Shown piece after piece: positions 1 through 6,585 of a DNA stretch of 12,762 nucleotides (positions within the stretch are counted from its first letter, which is position 1; each line of letters opens with the position of its first letter). Under the pieces are notes generated by a model. It made no database searches, was not told the DNA's origin, and saw only the letters and a program-made list of their open reading frames with translations. The stretch comes from Syntrophobacter sp. SbD2 (GTDB taxonomy: Bacteria > Desulfobacterota > Syntrophobacteria > Syntrophobacterales > Syntrophobacteraceae): assembly GCA_900290385.1 (NCBI GenBank), contig OMSV01000017.1, positions 1,994 through 14,755 on the forward strand. The letters are read 5' to 3'. A program made the translations under genes and the position numbers.

Positions 1-1495
1 CGATCCGGCCGCCCGAGGCGGCTGCCATACCTCCGCCCGTTTCCCTCAACGCGGAAACCGCAGCGGTAATATCAGAATCGGAGACGCCCGCCGCGATTAC
101 GTTATGCGAATCGTGCGCAACGGTAGAGGCGAGAGCTCCTTTTTTCAACCCCAGGCCGTGGACAAATCCGACCGCTGGATCCCTGCCCGGCACGTATCGA
201 TTATAGACTGCCACTTTGAGCAAATCGCGCTCGGGGTCGCACACAACGTAGCCGTTTTCAATTTTGGGGTCCATGAGAAGTTTGCTCGTAAAAAGCGTTG
301 CCTCAAGTATGCCGATTACCCGCAATTTACCGGCTTTGGCCGGGACGAGCATTTGTTCGGGGCTTATCCTGTCGATACGCATTGGGCTGCCCGGCAGGGG
401 TGGCATTGGCCAGCAGATAGGATCGGTGAGCAATTCCCCTTCGCGCGCAGTTTCGATTCCACCCTTGAAGACCCGAACCGGGTTCCAGGGATCAAGGGTC
501 GGACTGATGCTGAAATCCGCAAAGTATCCGGGCGCAAGCGCTCCGCGCCTTCGGAGGCGGAAATAGTTGGCGGGGGTCCATGAAGCCAGCGTGATGGCGC
601 GCACTGGGTCCATTCCCAGGGTCATCGCCTTATTAATTATGGCATTCATGTGTCCTTTACCGATGAGGTCATCGGGGTGCACGTCGTCGGACACGAACAT
701 GCAACGGGGCCAGGTGGAGTCATTTACGATTCCGATGAGCTTCTCCAGATCTTTGGACTGGCTCCCTTCGCGAATCATGACCGCCATTCCTCGTGCGAGC
801 TTTTCGGCCGCTTCCTGCAAGGCCACACATTCATGGTCGGAGCCAATTCCAGCAGCCAGGTAAGCGTTAAGGTCGCGGCCTGAAAGCCCTGGACAATGAC
901 CGTCTAAGACCAGGTCCTGAAAAAGCAGAAGCTTGTCGGTAACTTGGGGATCGGCGCCGATCACACCCGGAAAGTTCATCATTTCCGCCAGACCGAGCAG
1001 GTTTTCGTCAGGGAACAGAGACTGGAGATCCACCGCCCTCAAGGTGGCGCCGGAGGTCTCGAGATTAGTAGCAGGAACGCAACTCGGCAGATTGAGAAAG
1101 ATATCCAGGGGAAGGTTTCGAGCACATTCCAGAAAATACCTGATCCCGTCCAGGCCGAGCACATTGGCTATTTCGTGCGGGTCAGCCACCACAGTGCTCG
1201 TACCCCACGGGAGCACTGCGGCGCAAAAATTGGCAGGACTTAGAAGAGAGCTTTCGATGTGAACGTGTCCGTCTATGAAACCCGGACTTATATACATTCC
1301 ATCTGCCTGGAGGGTTTCCTTGCCTTCGTAGTGGCCCCATCCGGCAATGAAGCCATCATAAATTGCCAGGTCAGCGGTCTCGATTCTCCCGGAAAAAACA
1401 TTTACCAGCCGGCTTCCCTTTATGCAAAGGTCTGCCGGCCGCTGCCCCCTGGCAGCTTCGATCAAACCTTTCAAACGCGCAGTATCCATCTTCAT
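1..1495 (-). CDS. ade: Adenine deaminase, C-terminus cut by left window edge
   Basis: Adenine deaminase (amidohydrolase superfamily, cytoplasmic) converts adenine to hypoxanthine and ammonia in purine salvage. The minus-strand frame stays open for 498 codons from ATG 1495 to the left edge. The family is usually about 570-600 residues, so roughly the last 80 are missing. Visible motifs are the metal-binding HVH at residues 77-79 inside GFIDGHVHIESS, DPHEIANVLG at 105-114, the EMMNFPGV segment near 171, DGHCPGLSGRDLNAY at 198-212, SDHE at 219-222, REGS, SDD at 269-271, and the C-terminal VAHDSHN at 459-465. GGAG lies five bases before the chosen ATG; a second in-frame ATG at 1489 is less well placed. 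It follows the DUF151 gene by 146 bases on the same strand. No frameshift was found in the stretches I retranslated. The family call is firm; adenine as substrate is inferred from the family. Confidence 0.93.
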   Translation of the reverse strand, partial: MKMDTARLKGLIEAARGQRPADLCIKGSRLVNVFSGRIETADLAIYDGFIAGWGHYEGKETLQADGMYISPGFIDGHVHIESSLLSPANFCAAVLPWGTSTVVADPHEIANVLGLDGIRYFLECARNLPLDIFLNLPSCVPATNLETSGATLRAVDLQSLFPDENLLGLAEMMNFPGVIGADPQVTDKLLLFQDLVLDGHCPGLSGRDLNAYLAAGIGSDHECVALQEAAEKLARGMAVMIREGSQSKDLEKLIGIVNDSTWPRCMFVSDDVHPDDLIGKGHMNAIINKAMTLGMDPVRAITLASWTPANYFRLRRRGALAPGYFADFSISPTLDPWNPVRVFKGGIETAREGELLTDPICWPMPPLPGSPMRIDRISPEQMLVPAKAGKLRVIGILEATLFTSKLLMDPKIENGYVVCDPERDLLKVAVYNRYVPGRDPAVGFVHGLGLKKGALASTVAHDSHNVIAAGVSDSDITAAVSALRETGGGMAAASGGRI

Positions 1496-1641
1496 GGCCA
1501 CTCCAAGATGAGATCTCACCTGAAATTCATTTCCGCCACGACAGCATTATTTAAATCTTTGTTCTGAAAATATGAATTGGTAAAAAGATCTCCGAGCCGC
1601 CGTACCCTGTTGAACGGAGGCCGGTCGGAACTGTTGGAATA

Positions 1642-2136
1642 TTACATTTTATACTTGCTGAAATCGAGGGGATCGAGCTTTTCGAGCATTTCGGCCCACT
1701 GTTCCTTGTTCTTTTCGTCAAAGGAAGGGTTGGCCTCATCGGACTTGAGATATTTGGTAATCACTTCATCATTGACAAAGATGGGCGCATTTGTCCGCAG
1801 TGCGATTGCAATGGCGTCGCTTGGACGCGAGTCGATAGAGGTGAGCTGTTCGCCATTTCGGATGTGGATTAGGGCGTAGTAGGTATTGTTCTTCAACTCG
1901 CAGACCTCAATGCGTTCTACTTTTACTTTGAGGTGCTCGAAAAGAGTCCGGATCAGGTCATGAGTCATGGGCCGCGGGAACTGGATGTTCTCCAGTTCGG
2001 TGGCGATTGCCGTAGCCTCAAGCAAGCCAATCCAGATCGGAAGGGTTGTTTCGTCGGCAATGTCTTTGAGTACCAGGATCGGCGTGTTCGAGTGAGGATC
2101 CATCACGAGCCCGGTTACTTTCATCTGCTTGAACAT
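1642..2136 (-). CDS. Bifunctional nuclease family protein (DUF151 domain)
   Basis: A 164-residue protein with one DUF151 (bifunctional nuclease, BFN) domain over about residues 5-130 and a charged tail. Recognisable segments are LPIWIG (32-37), RPMTHDL (55-61), IDSRPSDAIAIALR (101-114) and APIFV (117-121), the usual conserved blocks. Plant members have reported DNase and RNase activity; the role of bacterial members is largely unknown, so a nuclease role here is only family inference. No signal peptide or membrane segment is seen. The start is ATG 2136: a GGAGGA box sits four bases upstream. The frame could be extended to a TTG at 2148, but that would place the box inside the coding region. 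It lies 164 bases downstream of miaB on the same strand, with its own candidate promoter at 2232-2260. Confidence 0.92.
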   Translation of the reverse strand: MFKQMKVTGLVMDPHSNTPILVLKDIADETTLPIWIGLLEATAIATELENIQFPRPMTHDLIRTLFEHLKVKVERIEVCELKNNTYYALIHIRNGEQLTSIDSRPSDAIAIALRTNAPIFVNDEVITKYLKSDEANPSFDEKNKEQWAEMLEKLDPLDFSKYKM

Positions 2137-2231
2137 GCTTTCCTCCAACCATATGCCTCGGTGTTCCCCGGGCTCGATTCGGTAGAGTTTACAGGTTGAG
2201 AGATTTCCTTCAGGTTCAGGCCTTAGACCAC

Positions 2232-2260
2232 ACTATAACCGCAAACAATGCTCGAAGCAA
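2232..2260 (-). promoter_or_regulatory. Candidate sigma70 promoter for the DUF151 gene
   Basis: On the minus strand TTGCTT (2255-2260) and TATAGT (2232-2237) are separated by exactly 17 bases. The -10 matches the consensus at five of six positions and the -35 at three. It would give a leader of roughly 90 bases before ATG 2136. The -35 overlaps a short run of CGAAGCA direct repeats. Identified by eye only. Confidence 0.45.
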
Positions 2261-2300
2261 GGCGAAGCAGGCGAAAGAGAGATCTTGCCCTATTTGCGCA

Positions 2301-3653
2301 TTATGCCGGGATGATATCCCCTCTAAGGGAATTGGAATATGCAAAGGCAATTTTCACGCCAACAATTTGCCCTATCGAGGATAAAGGCGCTTGGAAATTG
2401 ACTACCCTGTTTTGGGTGGTTCGTCCGGTCATCTGCCCGTTGGAAGCTCTGCTTGGCCCTTCAACCAGCACAAGGCGCATCGAGCCTACCTCGGCAAGAT
2501 TTTTGCCCAGAGTAATATCGGCCTGATAGCTCTGGAGTTCGATCAACCGGCGGGCAGCAACCTCAGGGTCAACCTTGTCGGCAAATGTGGCGGCCCGGGT
2601 GTTTGGGCGGTCCGAATAGCGAAAAGAAAAAAGATTGTCGAACCGTACCTCGTCGAGCAGTTGCATTGTTTTTTTGAAGTCCTGTTCCGTTTCGCCGGGA
2701 AAGCCGACGATAATATCGGAGGTAAGCGCAATTTCGGGACAAATCTGGCGAAGCCGCTTGATTTTTTCCACGTAGCCGGCGGCCGTGTAGCCCCTGTTCA
2801 TACGGGCCAATACTCGGTCCGAGCCCGCCTGCACGGGAAGGTGAAGGTGTTTGCAGAGCGAATCCACTTCGGCAAAACAGCACATCAGTTCATCTGTAAG
2901 GTCCTTGGGATGGGATGTGGTGAACCGGATACGCGCAATTGCGGTCTCGACCCCGATGCGCCTCAGAAGGTCGACGAAGTTGAAGTTTTCGTCGAGCCCC
3001 TTGCCGTATGAATTAACGTTCTGACCAAGCAGAAGGACCTCGCGGACGCCGGACTCATCAAGGAACCGGATCTCTTGGAGGATTTCATCGGCCCGCCTGC
3101 TCCGTTCCGGACCGCGCACGTAGGGGACTATGCAGTAGGCGCAATAATTGTTGCAGCCCTGCATTATTGTAACCGGGGCCGTTATGCCTCCATGCGGCAT
3201 GATTTTGCGGCCGTCGAGTTCAGGGGCGCCACTTTCTTCGTCGGGTAGGCAGGCAAGCCTGCCACCGCTTTCTTGCACCTGTTGCAACATTTGCCCAACC
3301 GAATTCACCGCTCTTGTGCCAATAACCATATCAAGGTGGCCGAACCTGTCGAGCAGCTTTTCTCCGAGTTGTTGGGCCACGCAGCCCCCGGCTATGATTT
3401 TGAGGTGCGGTTTTGTGTCTTTGAGGCGGCGCAGGCTTCCCAGAAAAGAGTGGACCTTGTGTTCTGCCTTGCCGCGCACCGAACAGGTGTTTAGAAAGAT
3501 AACGTCAGCCTGGCCTATGTCATTGACAGGCACGTACCCCAGGTTGGCGAGCAGCCGCTGGACTCGCAGCGAATCATATTCATTCATTTGGCAGCCGAAC
3601 GTGCGGACGTATAGACCGCGCGGACCGGCGGAATGGAGAACTGGTTCAACCAT
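2301..3653 (-). CDS. miaB: tRNA-2-methylthio-N6-dimethylallyladenosine synthase MiaB
   Basis: Radical-SAM methylthiotransferase that adds the 2-methylthio group to N6-isopentenyladenosine at position 37 of tRNAs reading UNN codons. The 450-residue length is typical. The N-terminal UPF0004 domain carries the cluster cysteines C21 (in RTFGCQMNEYDS), C57 (LNTCSVR) and C91 (GGCVAQ). The radical-SAM site is C167-x3-C171-x2-C174 in QGCNNYCAYCIVPYVRG, and a TRAM-type RNA-binding domain ends the protein (about 380-445). The YVRGPERSR segment and the overall pattern favour MiaB over MtaB or RimO. ATG 3653 is the only reasonable start, because an in-frame TGA lies a few codons upstream (3669-3671). The Shine-Dalgarno match before it is weak. 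It lies downstream of the DUF4911 gene on the same strand, with a candidate promoter of its own at 3760-3788. Confidence 0.97.
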   Translation of the reverse strand: MVEPVLHSAGPRGLYVRTFGCQMNEYDSLRVQRLLANLGYVPVNDIGQADVIFLNTCSVRGKAEHKVHSFLGSLRRLKDTKPHLKIIAGGCVAQQLGEKLLDRFGHLDMVIGTRAVNSVGQMLQQVQESGGRLACLPDEESGAPELDGRKIMPHGGITAPVTIMQGCNNYCAYCIVPYVRGPERSRRADEILQEIRFLDESGVREVLLLGQNVNSYGKGLDENFNFVDLLRRIGVETAIARIRFTTSHPKDLTDELMCCFAEVDSLCKHLHLPVQAGSDRVLARMNRGYTAAGYVEKIKRLRQICPEIALTSDIIVGFPGETEQDFKKTMQLLDEVRFDNLFSFRYSDRPNTRAATFADKVDPEVAARRLIELQSYQADITLGKNLAEVGSMRLVLVEGPSRASNGQMTGRTTQNRVVNFQAPLSSIGQIVGVKIAFAYSNSLRGDIIPA

Positions 3654-3698
3654 TGCTATGATCTCGAATCATCGAATCACCAGGGCGGGCGGCGGGAG

Positions 3699-3743
3699 AA
3701 AACGGCCACCCATAAAACGGCCGCACATTAAACGGCGAATCAC
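3699..3743. repeat. Three short imperfect direct repeats upstream of miaB
   Basis: Units starting at 3699, 3714 and 3730 share (A)AAACGGC followed by a variable A/C-rich stretch, with a period of 15-16 bases. They lie between the candidate miaB promoter and the miaB start, so they would be in the transcribed leader. Function unknown; possibly chance or slippage. Confidence 0.5.
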
Positions 3744-3759
3744 TGCGCCAACGTAAAGA

Positions 3760-3788
3760 TTTTTAACCAATATAAAACCTCATAGCAA
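3760..3788 (-). promoter_or_regulatory. Weak candidate promoter for miaB
   Basis: On the minus strand TTGCTA (3783-3788) and TAAAAA (3760-3765) are 17 bases apart, each matching the sigma70 consensus at four of six positions. The stretch is AT-rich compared with its surroundings. It would give a leader of about 100 bases before miaB. By eye only. Confidence 0.3.
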
Positions 3789-3824
3789 GGGAATTGAGAC
3801 TGCGCACCAACTCGAGTCAGGGCG

Positions 3825-3881
3825 CCTCGCGGAGCGTGAGGATCACGGCTGATGCCTGCTATCTCTGAGTCCGGCATCCGT
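3825..3881 (-). other. Two tandem hairpins after the DUF4911 gene
   Basis: Immediately after the DUF4911 stop, ACGG+ATGCC (minus strand, 3881-3873) can pair with GGCAT+CCGT (3856-3845), giving nine pairs with a three-base bulge and a 16-base loop. A second six-pair hairpin lies at 3825-3841 (CCTCGC with GTGAGG on the plus strand, one G-T pair). No T-run follows, so this is not a canonical intrinsic terminator. It may be a transcript-end or processing structure, or chance. Confidence 0.3.
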
Positions 3882-4117
3882 CAGGAATTTAAATCCACCT
3901 CGCTCAGCTTCAAGGTTTCCCGTTCAGCTTCCAGTATTTGGAGGATATCGGACTCGCATCCGGGGGCAACTGCTATCGAGACCAGCCCCAGCGTTGAGTC
4001 GACGGTGGATACTACTGCCATGCCCGGATAGGCTTCAATGATGAATCTGAGGTAGTGAATCTGGTAGGGGTCTATCAGGTAGTTGCGTACGGAGCATTCT
4101 TCCGGCAGAACTTGCAA
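3881..4117 (-). CDS. DUF4911 family small protein
   Basis: A 78-residue protein that resembles the DUF4911 family, small uncharacterised proteins I associate with deltaproteobacteria. The typical part is the segment around IHYLRFIIEAYPGMAVVST (20-38), followed by a strand-rich stretch and a C-terminal helix (DILQILEAE). There is no signal peptide, membrane segment or obvious catalytic residue; C8 and C54 are the only cysteines. The start is a TTG at 4117: AGGAG lies seven bases before it and the next in-frame ATG (residue 32) would remove half the domain. It is the first gene of the minus-strand block, 227 bases before miaB, and diverges from the secreted-protein gene on the other strand. A link to tRNA modification would be guesswork from position alone. 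The family assignment is from memory. Confidence 0.75.
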   Translation of the reverse strand: MQVLPEECSVRNYLIDPYQIHYLRFIIEAYPGMAVVSTVDSTLGLVSIAVAPGCESDILQILEAERETLKLSEVDLNS

Positions 4118-4296
4118 AGTTTTTCTCCTTTTCCTTGAACCACTTGTATGTTAGCAAATAAAGTTTTAAAAGGGAAAGCTTGCGCCGAAAGGTTGGACTG
4201 ACGCCTATCCTGGAATTCTGTGGTCCCGTGCGGCGCGGTTTTGATCTGTTGCCTTCCGGGGCGAAAAGTAGCCCAAAATGCCGGAGTAAAACTCTA

Positions 4297-5703
4297 ATGC
4301 GAAGATATACCCTGATTTTTTTAATCTATGTTTTTCTTCTTCCGGTTTCAATTTTGACCATTTGGGGGGCTAACCCTGTCGTTGCCGCACAGTCCAGGTC
4401 GGCCACTTATTTCAGCAGCGGACAGGCCGTCTATGACCCGCAGGACACGGCTAAGTGCCAGCAACAGGCTATCCAGGACCTTATGGTCCAGGGGCTTACC
4501 CAGGCAATAGGCTCGTTTCTCACTCCGGCACAGATGGGCACACAATTTGCCGAACTGCAGAAAAAGATCCTGGCCAAACCCGCAAAATACATCGACTCTT
4601 ACCAGGTTTTTTCTGAACAGCAGACGGGCGGAATGTATCGCGTGGTAGGGGAGGTTACTGTTTCGATGGGCACTCTAAAAGAGGATCTCGAGGTATTGGG
4701 GATTCTGGCTGCCCAACAGACGGCCCCGGACAAATCTGCCTCTTCGTCTGGGAGTAGCGTCCCAAGGGGAGCAACTGAGAGTGAAAAGACGCAGGTTGAA
4801 AAGGATGACGAAGCTGCTGCAGGGCCGGATGAATCGCAGGCATCGGCCTCCCATCCTCCGGTAGTGGCAGGGGGCGCCGGCATAGCGTCTTACCGCGGAA
4901 TCTCTGCCACAAAGAGGGAAATCCTGTGGGCAGTTGCGGAGAAATGGGATCAGGAATGGGTGCTGGCGACAGAGAGCGGGGGCGTTAATTCTCTTTTTGC
5001 GCGAAATCTTGGCAAGGTAATGGGTGATAATGACTTCTCGATCCTTTTTCCCCAGCCAGGTTCTGTGAAGATGGATCTCTCCGGCAATATCCCCCCCTCT
5101 CAGGTGATATCGCTCGCGGAGGGGCTTGGCATACATGATGTGGTGGTCGGCAAGGTTTCCTACGCAGAGGACCGCAACAGCAAACAGGTGCTGCTCGACG
5201 CCGATCTACGTGTGATCAGGATCGGTCAGGGCAAGTCGGAATTTGAGCTTCACAAGGCCCAGAACATGGAGGATCTGTCCAACCAGGAAGGGGCGCTTGA
5301 GCTTGCCAGGCGAATCGCTCCACAATTGAGCAACTTTCTTGGGGGGCCCCCTCAGGCCGGGCAGGGAACTGGCTCTTCGACCCCTGCGGGGGCGACCTCA
5401 GCCCAGGTGGCAAGTGTCGGGCCGCTTTTGATCTACGTGCCGTCTGCCCAGTATCCGTACTGGATGGAATTGGCAAGCATTCTGCGCGAACAATTCAAAG
5501 ATATGCAGATAGCCAACCTTCAGATAGGGACGACGCAAAGCGCCGTGAAGCTCGATGGAGTCAACGGGGAGTATATATTGAAGATGAGCGGGGCTCGGCT
5601 CCCGAGCGGCGCGACGGTCCGGATAGATTCTTATTCAACAGAGGCGCAGACCATGAATGTGTCGTTCTCACCTCCCGGGGGAGTCCAGGTCGAAACGAAA
5701 TGA
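4297..5703 (+). CDS. Secreted protein of unknown function, FlgT-like layout
   Basis: A 468-residue predicted exported protein. Residues 1-31 look like a Sec signal peptide: RR, then a long hydrophobic core, ending near VVAAQ. About 35-135 is a mixed helix/strand region with an AxxQAIQDLMVQGL helix, recalling the N-terminal domain of flagellar assembly protein FlgT and LPP20-type proteins. A Ser/Ala/Glu-rich low-complexity linker covers about 140-195. About 200-348 has LAEGLGIHDVVVGKVSYAED, a pattern seen in CsgG/TolB-N/FlgT-middle-like folds. A second Gly/Ser/Pro linker (349-372) leads to a last domain (374-466). These domain resemblances are impressions, not matches. ATG 4297 is chosen because it begins the signal peptide and has GGAG ten bases upstream; the frame opens earlier at a TTG at 4180, but that would bury the signal under 39 residues. 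The stop overlaps the pgsA start (ATGA), which implies translational coupling. No flagellar genes are nearby. Confidence 0.85.
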   Translation: MRRYTLIFLIYVFLLPVSILTIWGANPVVAAQSRSATYFSSGQAVYDPQDTAKCQQQAIQDLMVQGLTQAIGSFLTPAQMGTQFAELQKKILAKPAKYIDSYQVFSEQQTGGMYRVVGEVTVSMGTLKEDLEVLGILAAQQTAPDKSASSSGSSVPRGATESEKTQVEKDDEAAAGPDESQASASHPPVVAGGAGIASYRGISATKREILWAVAEKWDQEWVLATESGGVNSLFARNLGKVMGDNDFSILFPQPGSVKMDLSGNIPPSQVISLAEGLGIHDVVVGKVSYAEDRNSKQVLLDADLRVIRIGQGKSEFELHKAQNMEDLSNQEGALELARRIAPQLSNFLGGPPQAGQGTGSSTPAGATSAQVASVGPLLIYVPSAQYPYWMELASILREQFKDMQIANLQIGTTQSAVKLDGVNGEYILKMSGARLPSGATVRIDSYSTEAQTMNVSFSPPGGVQVETK

Positions 5704-6251
5704 CAATACCAAACCTGCTTACTCTCACACGCATTTTACTGACGGCTCTGCTAGCCTGGCTCTTGCTGAGACAATCGATGACGGCGGCCTTTATTGTTTT
5801 CTTTATCGCCGGTTTGACGGATGCCCTTGACGGACTGCTTGCAAGGGTGCTCGATCAGAAAAGCCGGCTGGGTTCCTATATAGATCCGGTTGCCGACAAG
5901 TTGCTCCTGGTAACGGCGTTTTTTCTGCTGTGGAAGATCGGTGAAATACCTCTTTGGCTGGTGCTGATCGTTGTGGGCCGTGACCTTTTGATTCTGTGCG
6001 GGTTTTTCGTCCTGTTTTTTTCTCAGGTGCAATTCGAGATAAAGCCTTTGGTCTCGAGCAAGCTGACTACCCTGTTTCAACTTGGGACCGTTTTCACGCT
6101 GCTCGGCAGATCGTTTCTGGAGCTTTCGGGGTGGATATATTCGGTCTTGTTCGTCACGACGGCCGGCCTTTCAATATTTAGCTGGGGACAATACCTGTTA
6201 AAAGGGTTGTCCCTGCTCAAGCGGCATCGGTCGGGCAATGCGGCCCAATGA
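5700..6251 (+). CDS. pgsA: CDP-diacylglycerol--glycerol-3-phosphate phosphatidyltransferase
   Basis: Inner-membrane enzyme that makes phosphatidylglycerophosphate from CDP-diacylglycerol and glycerol-3-phosphate, the committed step to phosphatidylglycerol and cardiolipin. The 183 residues are the usual size and contain about five to six hydrophobic segments. The CDP-alcohol phosphatidyltransferase signature is complete: D41-x2-D44-G45-x2-A48-R49-x8-G58-x3-D62-x3-D66 in the TDALDGLLAR...GSYIDPVADK region. The N-terminus MTIPNLLTLTRI is typical of PgsA. The start ATG overlaps the preceding stop by four bases, and AGG in the upstream coding sequence gives little Shine-Dalgarno, in keeping with coupled translation. 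PgsA is preferred to phosphatidylserine synthase or cardiolipin synthase from the size and N-terminus; the acceptor cannot be proved from sequence. Confidence 0.93.
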   Translation: MTIPNLLTLTRILLTALLAWLLLRQSMTAAFIVFFIAGLTDALDGLLARVLDQKSRLGSYIDPVADKLLLVTAFFLLWKIGEIPLWLVLIVVGRDLLILCGFFVLFFSQVQFEIKPLVSSKLTTLFQLGTVFTLLGRSFLELSGWIYSVLFVTTAGLSIFSWGQYLLKGLSLLKRHRSGNAAQ

Positions 6252-6259
6252 TGTTTTCC

Positions 6260-6288
6260 TTGACATAATGAGGCCGGGTCGTTATAGG
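6260..6288 (+). promoter_or_regulatory. Sigma70-type promoter for tRNA-Val (and probably thrS)
   Basis: A perfect TTGACA (6260-6265) and TATAGG (6283-6288, four of six) are separated by exactly 17 bases, starting nine bases after the pgsA stop. Transcription would begin near 6295, a few bases before the mature tRNA 5' end at 6302, leaving a short 5' leader for RNase P. It is the best promoter match in the window. Confidence 0.75.
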
Positions 6289-6301
6289 TCAAGAGTTTCG
6301 T

Positions 6302-6376
6302 AGGCACGTAGCTCAGTGGGAGAGCGCTACCTTGACGCGGTAGAAGCCGGCGGTTCGAAACCGCCCGTGCCTACCA
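6302..6376 (+). tRNA. tRNA-Val (anticodon GAC)
   Basis: A complete cloverleaf of 75 bases with encoded CCA. The acceptor stem AGGCACG pairs with CGTGCCT over seven bases, followed by discriminator A and CCA (6374-6376). The D arm is GCTC/GAGC with loop AGTGGGA. The anticodon stem is CTACC/GGTAG with loop TTGACGC, placing GAC at 6334-6336, which reads the valine codon GUC (and GUU if wobble allows). The variable region is five bases and the T arm is GGCGG/CCGCC with loop TTCGAAA. All stems pair perfectly. It lies alone between pgsA and thrS, with its own promoter just upstream. Confidence 0.97.
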
Positions 6377-6585
6377 GCTATTTAGGCAAAATCGTTCTCA
6401 GGTTTGCAGACTCCTCTAATAGTTCGGCTGGCTGCCTAATTGGACCCGGATCACAGCAGGAAAGTAAAATTTCGGCATTGAAGGGTGGCATTTCCATTCG
6501 AGGCATCTTTCCAAAATGGTGGGGGTGCCTTTTTTTGTTGCGGGCCTTAGGGCTGAATGCCGAGTTTATATATAAGGAATGAAGT
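6377..6585 (+). promoter_or_regulatory. Structured leader between tRNA-Val and thrS
   Basis: These 209 non-coding bases hold several inverted repeats: TTAGGCA (6382-6388) with TGCCTAA (6433-6439), TCGGCATT (6472-6479) with AATGCCGA (6556-6563, eight perfect pairs flanking the terminator-like hairpin), and CCATT (6494-6498) with AATGG (6515-6519). The last pair would compete with the terminator-like hairpin described separately. No good promoter is seen between that hairpin and thrS, so thrS transcription must pass through this region. AAGGA (6574-6578) is the thrS ribosome binding site, seven bases before its ATG. Regulation is inferred, not shown. Confidence 0.45.
6502..6536 (+). terminator. 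Intrinsic terminator or attenuator before thrS
   Basis: GGCATC (6502-6507) pairs with GGTGCC (6524-6529, one U-G pair); inside it CCA (6511-6513) pairs with TGG (6517-6519) around an AAA loop. Seven T residues follow directly (6530-6536). It ends 49 bases before the thrS ATG. It could end the tRNA-Val transcript with partial read-through or act as a thrS attenuator. The internal loop weakens the hairpin. Confidence 0.5.

Noticed and set aside
4135..4164. Possible plus-strand promoter TTGAAC-18-TAAAGT for the secreted-protein gene
   Set aside because: Both boxes match at only four of six with a long spacer in an AT-rich stretch; too weak to list.
4180..4296. Upstream TTG start for the secreted protein
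   Set aside because: It would put 39 polar residues before a clear signal peptide; ATG 4297 begins that signal and has its own GGAG.
6481..6536. T-box riboswitch before thrS (GGGTGGCA at 6483-6490 recalls the T-box core)
   Set aside because: The rest of the conserved core (ACCGCG) is missing, no stem I or threonine specifier loop could be recognised, and T-boxes are uncommon in this lineage.
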